Assembly (NCBI GenBank): GCA_018711925.1
Contig: DVHR01000045.1
Coordinates: 1-36,002, forward strand
Length of the DNA: 36,002 bases
Reading direction: 5' to 3'
Source of the DNA: Candidatus Coprenecus pullicola
GTDB taxonomy: Bacteria > Bacteroidota > Bacteroidia > Bacteroidales > UBA932
In this document: one piece after another, positions 1 to 6,800 of the stretch
How positions within the stretch are numbered: the first letter of the stretch is position 1
Layout: each line of letters starts with the position of its first letter
Made by a program: the position numbers and the translations under genes
Notes under the pieces: model-generated
Database searches by the model: none
Told to the model about the DNA's origin: nothing
What the model saw: the letters and a program-made list of their open reading frames with translations, nothing else

Positions 1-3
1 CAA

Positions 4-70
4 GTCCAGCAGATGCTCTTTTTCAGAGTGCCTGTATACTAAGCACTTCCCAAAGCATGTCCTGCTGGAC
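4..70. repeat. Hairpin module of a double-hairpin repeat, window-edge copy
   Basis: The outer arms GTCCAGCAG (4-12) and CTGCTGGAC (62-70) are perfect inverted repeats. Inside lies a second palindrome at 27-47 centred on GTATAC, flanked by AGTGC and GCACT. The whole stretch, with the linker to about 90, is a close reverse-complement copy of 28910-28995. The second half of the repeat would lie left of position 1 and is not visible. This is probably a non-coding structured repeat; no gene explains it. Confidence 0.75.
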
Positions 71-93
71 CTCCTCAGAAGTCTCATGCCGCG

Positions 94-349
94 GGGGAAA
101 GTGAACCGTTTTCGCGGAAAAACCCGGCACTTTCCCCGGAGGTGGAAACGGCAAGTGCGGCGAGAGAGGTCTGTGGAGCCGGTGCCCATGCGAGCCACAA
201 GGGAAAGTGAACCGTTTTCGCAGGAATTCCCGGCACTTTCCCCGGGGGTGGAAATGGCGAGTGCGGCGAGAGAGGCCTGTGGAGCCGGTGCCCATGCGAG
301 CCACAAGGGAAAGTGAACCGTTTTCGCCGGAATTCCCGGCACTTTCCCC
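94..349. repeat. 106-bp tandem repeat carrying three 44-bp inverted repeats
   Basis: The motif GGGAAAGTG recurs at 95, 201 and 307, so the period is exactly 106 bp and about 2.4 units are present. Each unit holds a 44-bp inverted repeat (94-137, 200-243, 306-349): left arm (G/A)GGGAAAGTG, a 24-nt core and right arm CACTTTCCCC. The spacer between elements is also conserved, with GAGCCGGTGCCCATGCGAGC in the first two intervals. The period is not a multiple of 3, so overlapping reading frames shift from unit to unit and are not coding. Stretch 1-371 holds no other gene. Confidence 0.85.
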
Positions 350-371
350 GGGGGTGGAGACAGCGGGCATG

Positions 372-407
372 AAAAAGCCGCACCCAGTCAGTGATTGAGT
401 GCGGCTC
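372..407 (-). terminator. Intrinsic terminator of rpmE2
   Basis: Read on the minus strand, the AGCCGCAC arm (about 400-407) pairs with GTGCGGCT (about 375-383) across a loop of about 15 nt, followed by TTTTTC. It lies 22 bp beyond the rpmE2 stop codon. Confidence 0.75.
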
Positions 408-429
408 TGATGTATCCTGATGAAGTGTA

Positions 430-681
430 TTACTTCTGACGGCTCTTGTAACGCTGATAGAACTTGTCCACGCGGCCGGCGGTGTCCACCAGTTTCATCT
501 TTCCGGTATAGAAAGGATGGGAGGTGTTGGAAATCTCGACCTTTACGAGCGGATAGGTGACACCCTCAATATCTATGGTCTCCCTAGTGTTGACACAGGA
601 ACGGGTGATGAACACATGCTCGTTGGACATATCCTTGAATGCTACAAGACGGTAGGATTCGGGATGTATACCTTTTTTCAT
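430..681 (-). CDS. rpmE2: 50S ribosomal protein L31, type B
   Basis: The 83-residue protein is a component of the large ribosomal subunit. It begins [10 protein letters not shown] and carries the family's conserved [11 protein letters not shown] stretch near the middle. It lacks the CxxC zinc-ribbon cysteines of type A L31, so it is the zinc-independent (type B) form, which is known to substitute under zinc limitation in bacteria that have both; whether a type A copy exists here cannot be told. The gene is monocistronic, with its own promoter at 710-740 and a terminator at 372-407. The ATG at 681 is the only sensible start. Confidence 0.95.
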   Translation of the reverse strand: MKKGIHPESYRLVAFKDMSNEHVFITRSCVNTRETIDIEGVTYPLVKVEISNTSHPFYTGKMKLVDTAGRVDKFYQRYKSRQK

Positions 682-709
682 CTCTAAATGTTTTATTGGT
701 TTCGGGCTG

Positions 710-740
710 CAAAAATATACATATTTTTCTTATTCACAAA
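710..740 (-). promoter_or_regulatory. Bacteroidota-type promoter of rpmE2
   Basis: On the minus strand, TTTG (740-737) is followed after 19 bp by TATTTTTG (717-710), matching the TTTG / TAnnTTTG consensus of the Bacteroides primary sigma factor. The predicted start of transcription is near 703, leaving a leader of about 20 nt. Confidence 0.75.
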
Positions 741-819
741 AAGATTTGCCGAATTCGATTTCAGAGAGCCGCACATTACAGTGCCACGCTCCATCCAGCG
801 CACAAGCCTATGCACCAGT

Positions 820-1680
820 TCAATCAGCATATTTTATCTCCCGCTTCTCTATCTTCACGGGTATGGTGCCGCCATCCTGATATGTAAGACGCTCTATCCA
901 GTTGCCGCGGGAATCCAGCGTCCTCTCAAAGCGGAAAACAGTAGTACGGGCCTCTCCTGACAGAACCATGCCGGAACAGAATCCGCTGTCATCATATTCC
1001 ATTGCAGTCTCCATCTTACCGAAAAGCATGCTGTCCGAGTACACGGAATCCCTGCGTCCCGTAGAGTCGTAGCTCATCCTGAACTCACTCAGTTTCTTAT
1101 CCTTCAGGGAATACATAATATTTCCGGTATTGTACCCGCGCTCATCATATGTCATAATACGGTATCCTGCCGGCTGGTCCTCCTTGAAAGAATAATCCAC
1201 CTTGATACTGTCGTCTCCGAAATATCTGTACACCTCATACTTCTTCAGGCTGTCCTCGGCATCCGTAACTCTCATCGAATACAGGCGTCCTCCCTTATAC
1301 GTGTACACAGTCTTCTCCAGCAAGCCTTTGGAAGACGACTTGAGTTCCGTCTCCATAAGCTGTCCCTTGTCATTGTATACTGATGTCTGCTCAGAGACAC
1401 AGTTCCCATCTTTATTGAAACGGCGCAGAAGTGTGGCATTACCGTCACCGTTGAACTCCACATAGATATTGTTCGACATGGGATCTATGTCACCCACCTT
1501 GTAGCCGTCCTCAGTAGAATCCACCTTATAGGACATCGTCCTCAACGACGCCACATTTCCTCTCAGTTCATACTTGGACGCATCGGTTTCCTGAACAGGT
1601 GACCAGGAATTACACGAAACAACGGCCAACGCCGACAGGCCGGCCAACGCAGCCGCCCCTAATCTCAGATATTTTCTCAT
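820..1680 (-). CDS. Putative lipoprotein with YD-like repeats
   Basis: The 286-residue protein is not assigned to a named family. It starts with a lipoprotein signal peptide, MRKYLRLGAAALAGLSALAVVSC, whose lipobox cysteine is at residue 23, so it should be anchored in the envelope. The rest is a run of short beta-rich segments of the type 'YDERGYN' and 'LDSRGNWIERLTY', resembling the YD/RHS-like repeats of many uncharacterised Bacteroidales lipoproteins. The start at 1680 was chosen for the signal peptide; ATG 1689 is also possible, and the longer open frame to 1821 only overlaps the upstream gene. It is the last gene of the minus-strand run from moxR, 10 bp after the DUF1343 gene. Function unknown. 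Confidence 0.8.
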   Translation of the reverse strand: MRKYLRLGAAALAGLSALAVVSCNSWSPVQETDASKYELRGNVASLRTMSYKVDSTEDGYKVGDIDPMSNNIYVEFNGDGNATLLRRFNKDGNCVSEQTSVYNDKGQLMETELKSSSKGLLEKTVYTYKGGRLYSMRVTDAEDSLKKYEVYRYFGDDSIKVDYSFKEDQPAGYRIMTYDERGYNTGNIMYSLKDKKLSEFRMSYDSTGRRDSVYSDSMLFGKMETAMEYDDSGFCSGMVLSGEARTTVFRFERTLDSRGNWIERLTYQDGGTIPVKIEKREIKYAD

Positions 1681-1690
1681 ATTTGTCATA

Positions 1691-2830
1691 TTAGTTGTTG
1701 ATTGTCCTGAATGTCTTGACACGCATGAGCTGCTCGTCATACAGCATATAACGGCGGGCTTTCCGTATCCATTTCTGTTCCTCCACCTTGATATGCTCCT
1801 TGAGTTCTGTCCACGTGGCAACGCCTTTCACATAAGAGTCCATGACATCGTCTCCAGCCACTGAAAGGAAACCGGATGTGTCCACCGGAAGACCGTCCGC
1901 CACCAGCTGCCGCATGATTCTCAGCGCGTGGGCCGTCGAATGATACGGCACCCCTGGCCTCGGCAGCATCTGGAAACCGTAGCAGACCTCATCCTTATAT
2001 CTGCCGAAACGCGGGGTAAACACCGTCTTGCGCAAGAATACGCCAGCATCGGAAAATCCTGACACATCAGCCTGACTTAGATAACATTCCATATATGGAG
2101 CCCCGAAAAGTTCATAGGGCCGGGACGTACCGCCGCCATAACTGAGGTCCGTACCGGAAAGGAGTACCATTCCACAGTAAAAGCTCGCGGTAAACAGCCC
2201 TGGGACATCAGGTCTCGGGGGGATGCTCCAAGGCATCAGATACTGATTCGCCGGACGCACCATATAGGAGATGATATGCAGCGGGAATCTGGCTCCCAGC
2301 TCTGAATAGAACAGATTGGCCAGTTCTCCGACAGTCAGTCCGTGCCGGTGCGTAATTCCTTCCACCGCAGTACCCTCTACCCACCGTCCGCAGATATTCT
2401 CCCTGTCCAGAACATATACAGAGACAGGAAGTGTTCCGGAATCAATTACCCTGAATATGTCATGAAGCAATGCGGTCATGCTGTCGTACCTGGAACCTGT
2501 ATCCTGATATTCCACTATCAGCGCGTCTATGTCTCCCAGAAGAGCGGCATTCAGCGGAGCTCCAGTCTGGAGTGGGACAAACTCACAGTCGCTCAGCCCC
2601 ATACAGGAATAATCCCCAGGCAGGGAAGTAAAGTCCGCATCCAGTTCTCCGAAAATACCGGAGGCCGGGTAAAATATTTTTTTCAGATTCCCCCTACGGG
2701 AAAGGCTCTCAAAAAGATATTCCCCTGTCTCAGGGTTCCATGCGGACTGGTTGCACAATACCCCCAGCCGGCCTTTGCGCAGCACGACATCCTCCTGACG
2801 GTCCAGCGGGGTGGTTCGGAATGAAAACAT
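1691..2830 (-). CDS. DUF1343 / NamZ-like (GH171) protein
   Basis: The 379-residue protein resembles the DUF1343 family, whose characterised members (NamZ, GH171) are exo-beta-N-acetylmuramidases acting on peptidoglycan fragments. Family landmarks are present but altered. 'LGVLCNQSAW' (22-31) matches the usual 'vGlitNqta'. 'YPASGIFGE' (54-62) stands where most members have 'PEHGlrG'. 'IDALIVEYQDTGSRYD' (101-116) stands for 'vDvlvfDiQDvGaRfYT', and 'VLDRENICG' for 'VLDRPNP'. No signal peptide is visible at the N terminus, although many relatives have one. The gene is 7 bp downstream of glmM in the same transcription unit, which fits a cell-wall recycling role. Given the changed EHG motif, catalysis may be lost or changed. 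Confidence 0.8.
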   Translation of the reverse strand: MFSFRTTPLDRQEDVVLRKGRLGVLCNQSAWNPETGEYLFESLSRRGNLKKIFYPASGIFGELDADFTSLPGDYSCMGLSDCEFVPLQTGAPLNAALLGDIDALIVEYQDTGSRYDSMTALLHDIFRVIDSGTLPVSVYVLDRENICGRWVEGTAVEGITHRHGLTVGELANLFYSELGARFPLHIISYMVRPANQYLMPWSIPPRPDVPGLFTASFYCGMVLLSGTDLSYGGGTSRPYELFGAPYMECYLSQADVSGFSDAGVFLRKTVFTPRFGRYKDEVCYGFQMLPRPGVPYHSTAHALRIMRQLVADGLPVDTSGFLSVAGDDVMDSYVKGVATWTELKEHIKVEEQKWIRKARRYMLYDEQLMRVKTFRTINN

Positions 2831-2837
2831 ACCTCTG

Positions 2838-4226
2838 TCAACCTATTATAGTCTTGACCATAGCCATGACATCCGAGGCAATCCTCTCCGCCTTCGCCTC
2901 ATCTTCCGCCTCTGAATAGACCCGGATAATCGGCTCAGTGTTGGAGCGGCGCAGATGCACCCACATCCTCTCCTTGTCAAAATCAATCTTGACTCCGTCG
3001 ATATCGGTGATACGCTCGGACGCATAGGCATTCTTCACCTCAGCCAGCACTCTGTCTATAAGCGCTTTATCAGACAGTTCAATTCTATTCTTGGATATGG
3101 AGTAACGGGGAAGGGATTCCCTGAGTGCCGACACTTTCTTACCGGACTCAGCTATACTGCTGAGGAACAATGCTATGCCTATCAATGCATCTCGACCGTA
3201 ATGCAGGTCAGGCACTATGACTCCTCCATTGCCCTCTCCACCGATAACGGCACCGGTACGCTTCATCTCGGCAGTCACATTCACCTCTCCCACAGCTGCG
3301 GCGGTATAGGTGCATCCGCGGGCTTCCGTCACATCCCGCAAAGCACGGGACGATGAAAGATTGGACACAGTAGGTCCGGGCCTTTTGGACAGCACGTAGT
3401 CAGCCACAGAGACAAGCGTGTACTCCTCTCCGAAGAAACTTCCGTCCTCACAGACCAGGGCCAGACGGTCCACATCCGGATCCACAGCTATACCAAGATC
3501 GGCTTTTTCATCAGCCACCGTACGGCACAAGTCCACCAGATGGGACGGAAGAGGTTCCGGATTGTGAGCAAACTGTCCGGTAGGCTCACAGTTAAGGCCC
3601 ACACATTCCACACCGAGAGCATCCAGCAGTCTTGGCACTACGAGACCGCCCACTGAATTGACAGCATCTACAACAGCCTTGAAATGCGCTTTTCTTATAG
3701 CCTCCCTGTCCACCAGAGGATGGGCCAGCACGGCCTGTACATGCGCATCCGTGAAATCCTTCTCTACGTATGAGCCGAGAGAATCCACATCACAGTATTC
3801 AAAACTCTCATCATCTGCAATACGTACAAGTTCCGCGCCCTCAGCGGCATTGAGGAACTCTCCGTGCTCATTGAGCAGTTTCAGTGCGTTCCACTGCCTG
3901 GGATTATGCGAAGCCGTCAGGATTATGCCTCCGTCGGCCTTTTCAAATATCACTGCCATCTCCACCGTAGGAGTGGAGGCAAGACCGGCATTGACGACAT
4001 CGATACCGCATGCTCTGAGAGTTCCGCACACCAGCTCATCCACCATCGGACCGGAAATGCGCGCATCTCTTCCAACCACCACTTTAAGGCGCCGCCCGCC
4101 TTTACTGCTATGCAGCATGGAAGAATAAGCTGATACGAATTTCACAACATCCAGAGGCGTAAGCGAGTCTCCACACATTCCTCCGATAGTTCCTCTGATA
4201 CCGGAGATGGATTTTATAAGTGTCAT
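2838..4226 (-). CDS. glmM: Phosphoglucosamine mutase (phosphohexomutase family)
   Basis: This 462-residue alpha-D-phosphohexomutase is predicted to interconvert glucosamine-6-phosphate and glucosamine-1-phosphate, feeding UDP-GlcNAc synthesis for peptidoglycan and lipid A. The active-site phosphoserine loop TASHNPRQWNALK is at 104-116 (Ser106). The metal-binding loop DPDVDR is at 249-254, the sugar-binding GEGNGG at 330-335, and the C-terminal phosphate-binding loop RRSNTEPIIRVYSE near 430-443. All four canonical motifs are intact and the length is normal. Separation from phosphomannomutase rests on the Bacteroidales-type TASHNPRQWNALK loop and context, so substrate choice is an inference. 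It follows batE by 12 bp and precedes the DUF1343 gene by 7 bp. Confidence 0.88.
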   Translation of the reverse strand: MTLIKSISGIRGTIGGMCGDSLTPLDVVKFVSAYSSMLHSSKGGRRLKVVVGRDARISGPMVDELVCGTLRACGIDVVNAGLASTPTVEMAVIFEKADGGIILTASHNPRQWNALKLLNEHGEFLNAAEGAELVRIADDESFEYCDVDSLGSYVEKDFTDAHVQAVLAHPLVDREAIRKAHFKAVVDAVNSVGGLVVPRLLDALGVECVGLNCEPTGQFAHNPEPLPSHLVDLCRTVADEKADLGIAVDPDVDRLALVCEDGSFFGEEYTLVSVADYVLSKRPGPTVSNLSSSRALRDVTEARGCTYTAAAVGEVNVTAEMKRTGAVIGGEGNGGVIVPDLHYGRDALIGIALFLSSIAESGKKVSALRESLPRYSISKNRIELSDKALIDRVLAEVKNAYASERITDIDGVKIDFDKERMWVHLRRSNTEPIIRVYSEAEDEAKAERIASDVMAMVKTIIG

Positions 4227-4238
4227 AGTCTTTAAAGT

Positions 4239-5000
4239 TTATATTATTTCTACATCTTCTGTCTCAAGCCATCCCTGCCTGCCATCCGAAAGTTCTATGC
4301 GGTACCACTCTCCCAACCTGTCAACGACGGAGACTTTTGTACCCTCATGCAGGATAAACAGGGACTGGTCCGCCGAGCCGGGCGAGCTCTTTACGCTGCT
4401 TACAGGCACAGTCACCACCGCCTCGTCCTCAGACTCCAGTTCGGAGCGCAGATTGAAGGCAAAGACTGTTGATATTATCATCAGCAGCAGGGATACCACA
4501 GCCAATGCGAAAGCAGTCTTACGCAATGTCATAGAGCCTCCGAAACGGAAAAGCAGCACCATTATGGCCGTAAGCAGCAAGAGCGCAAGCGCTGTCCACG
4601 CCCAAGCATCAGAGGACAAAGTGTCCCTAAAGGCCTTGATCCATGTAAGCAGGATGAATTCCGGCACTTCGTCAATCCTGTCAAGGGTGTACTCACGGGC
4701 TATATCCAGATTGACCCGCGCATCCTCATAGGAGGGATCCTGCTTAATAGCCCTTTCATAATAGAGAATGGTCTGTCCCAGATAGTTGCCCAGCTTATAA
4801 TAGCAGTTGCCTATATTGTAATACAGTTCCTTGGAGACATAGCCTTCCGCCTCCAAAGCGGAGAAGCCGTCCAGAGCCGCCTGATAATTCTCTTCCGTAT
4901 AGTCCCTGACCGCCTGATTCCAGAGCGAGTCCGCATCCATGGCGGACAGCCATGCCGCCGATACTGCCAGGATGCCCAATATCATTATTATGCGTTTCAT
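4239..5000 (-). CDS. batE: BatE: TPR and SH3 domain membrane protein
   Basis: The 253-residue protein has an N-terminal signal or anchor segment, tetratricopeptide repeats at about 20-105 ('ELYYNIGNCYYKLGNYLGQ', 'ALDGFSALEAEGY'), two hydrophobic segments around 130-185 separated by a short basic turn, and a C-terminal bacterial SH3-like domain (about 190-253, 'EGTKVSVVDRLGEWYRIEL'). This is the architecture of BatE, the last Bat protein, thought to act with the vWA proteins in an envelope complex linked to oxygen tolerance in Bacteroides. ATG 5000 is preferred over the in-frame TTG at 5009 that overlaps the batD stop. The TPR part is probably periplasmic. Confidence 0.88.
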   Translation of the reverse strand: MKRIIMILGILAVSAAWLSAMDADSLWNQAVRDYTEENYQAALDGFSALEAEGYVSKELYYNIGNCYYKLGNYLGQTILYYERAIKQDPSYEDARVNLDIAREYTLDRIDEVPEFILLTWIKAFRDTLSSDAWAWTALALLLLTAIMVLLFRFGGSMTLRKTAFALAVVSLLLMIISTVFAFNLRSELESEDEAVVTVPVSSVKSSPGSADQSLFILHEGTKVSVVDRLGEWYRIELSDGRQGWLETEDVEII

Positions 5001-5005
5001 ATTAC

Positions 5006-6799
5006 TCAACTTTCTATGTCTGATATCACTTTCTCCGCCTGACGGTAATGGGCCTCCATGGCATCGGATCCACTGGACGGTGCATAGCGGGCGTACTCAC
5101 AGGCATCCAGCACCTCGAACAGCGCCTTTATCACTGTCTCGTTCTTACCCTTGGCCCGCAACTCCTCATCTATCCTGTCCCGGCTGAGGTCTGATACGGG
5201 AAGCATCAGCTTATCCGAGATATATCCTTCTATAGCCTTATGCAGTTCCTCATAGAATGCAGTATAAAGATTCTGCTTCAAGAATGCAGAGGCGTTTCTA
5301 AGCCTGGCCTTTGCCACTTTCATAGCCTTGCGGTTACGGCTGCCGGCCACATCCCTGCGGCGGGCGGCGCTTCTCTCCAGATATATCCATACTCCTGCGG
5401 CACTGAGCAGTATCACTATCGGGACAAGATACATCGCCGGAGTGTCCACCAGAAGCCGCCCTTCCTTGCGCAGGCCGGATGATGATGCTGCTATGAAACG
5501 GATGTCCTCCCCCAGACTTTTGACACTCTGCTTGCCGACTCCAGACGACACCACTGCGGCATCGGTGCTCTGGCCCTGTCCCACCTTCAGTTTCAAAGGG
5601 CCTGAGGACAATGTCCTGTAACGCCCGGAGGCTATGTCATAATACGAGAACTCCACAGGCGCGATCTCATACTCACCAGGCACCCTCGGTATAAATGGGT
5701 ATTCAAATGCAATACTGCCCGAGGCACCTGCATCACCGGCAGAGACGTTTTCCGTTTTCTTCACGTCATAGGACTCGAAATCGGAAGGGAGTCTTACTTC
5801 CGGGGTCGTTATGAGATTGATGTTGCCTGTTCCGGATATCACCACTTTCAGAGATGCAGCCTCATGTGCGGACACACTGTCGGAACTGAATGCCGCCGAC
5901 AGCCTGAAACTGCCGACACCACCGGTAAACGATGCCGGAGCTCCGGAAGGAAGAGGCGATACCTCTATCCGCACCGGAGAGCTGGAGACTCTCTTGCGGA
6001 CTGTCTGGTATGTGTCGAAGAAATCGTCGAAGATAGACCTGGATGCCGAAGGCTGCGAGCGCACCTGTACGAGGCAGACCAGTTCTGCCGGGTCGATAGT
6101 CATACTGCCCGTCTGCTGTGGCAGCAGCATGTATCTGCGCAGAAGAGCGGCGTTGTACACCTGCCCGTCATAATTCTCCCTTACAAACGAGATGTTCTGG
6201 GGCGCATCTGTCTCCTGGCTCCAAAAACCGTCAAAGGACGGGAACCGAATATCCTCAAAACCGCTTATGGCCGAATTTTTCACATAAAGCTTCAACGTCA
6301 CCGTTATCGGTTCACCCACTACCGCCCTGGTCTTGCTGACAGTCATACGGAGCATGATGTCATCTCCGGCCCGAGAAGCAGTACCCTGCGAGGCGGGAGC
6401 CGCACCCTTCACCACCTCGACATCGGCCGCCTCCGTAGTATAGGTCTCTTTGCCAATCTTCACTGAGGCCTGCCCTATCCGGTACTTGCCAACCGCTGTG
6501 GGACGAATCATGTAGGTATAGATACGGGAACGGGACTGAGTGGTCTTGCCGTTTACCATCTGAAAGCTGGAGGACGAAGATTCCAACGGGCCGGCCAGCA
6601 CTTCGAATCCTTCAAATGAAGGTGCCTTAAAACCGGTCACCTGGGCATCGCCCGTAGCGGTAAACACCACCTTGAAATCCTCGTCCGAGGACACCACTGC
6701 GGGTACATCCACCGTAAACGAGTTCTGGGCTACGGCCGTCACCGTCCCCAGAACCGCACATACGAGTATAAACAGAGTTCTATTGATTATCCTTGTCAT
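5006..6799 (-). CDS. batD: BatD: oxygen-tolerance membrane protein
   Basis: The 597-residue protein begins with a Sec signal peptide (cleavage likely after 'GTVTAVAQ'). A long periplasmic region of repeated beta-sandwich-like segments follows ('ASVKIGKETYTTEAADVEVV', 'MRLTVSKTRAVVGEPITVTLKLYV'). A single transmembrane helix, 'MYLVPIVILLSAAGVWIYLE', lies near 455-475, and a cytoplasmic helical tail ends the protein. This is the BatD arrangement (oxygen tolerance family). The gene starts 1 bp after the batBC stop codon and ends just before batE, so translation is probably coupled. The substrate of the Bat complex is not known. Confidence 0.9.
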   Translation of the reverse strand: MTRIINRTLFILVCAVLGTVTAVAQNSFTVDVPAVVSSDEDFKVVFTATGDAQVTGFKAPSFEGFEVLAGPLESSSSSFQMVNGKTTQSRSRIYTYMIRPTAVGKYRIGQASVKIGKETYTTEAADVEVVKGAAPASQGTASRAGDDIMLRMTVSKTRAVVGEPITVTLKLYVKNSAISGFEDIRFPSFDGFWSQETDAPQNISFVRENYDGQVYNAALLRRYMLLPQQTGSMTIDPAELVCLVQVRSQPSASRSIFDDFFDTYQTVRKRVSSSPVRIEVSPLPSGAPASFTGGVGSFRLSAAFSSDSVSAHEAASLKVVISGTGNINLITTPEVRLPSDFESYDVKKTENVSAGDAGASGSIAFEYPFIPRVPGEYEIAPVEFSYYDIASGRYRTLSSGPLKLKVGQGQSTDAAVVSSGVGKQSVKSLGEDIRFIAASSSGLRKEGRLLVDTPAMYLVPIVILLSAAGVWIYLERSAARRRDVAGSRNRKAMKVAKARLRNASAFLKQNLYTAFYEELHKAIEGYISDKLMLPVSDLSRDRIDEELRAKGKNETVIKALFEVLDACEYARYAPSSGSDAMEAHYRQAEKVISDIES

Positions 6800-6800
6800 C

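Noticed and set aside
94..349. Possible CRISPR array
   Set aside because: Spacers between the repeats are themselves conserved, the unit is 106 bp, and no cas gene is present.
23..398. Several overlapping frames on both strands with repeated RGK/FHPRGK-type peptides
   Set aside because: They run through the 106-bp tandem repeat; the period is not a multiple of 3, so the same DNA is read in a different frame in each unit. Not protein coding.
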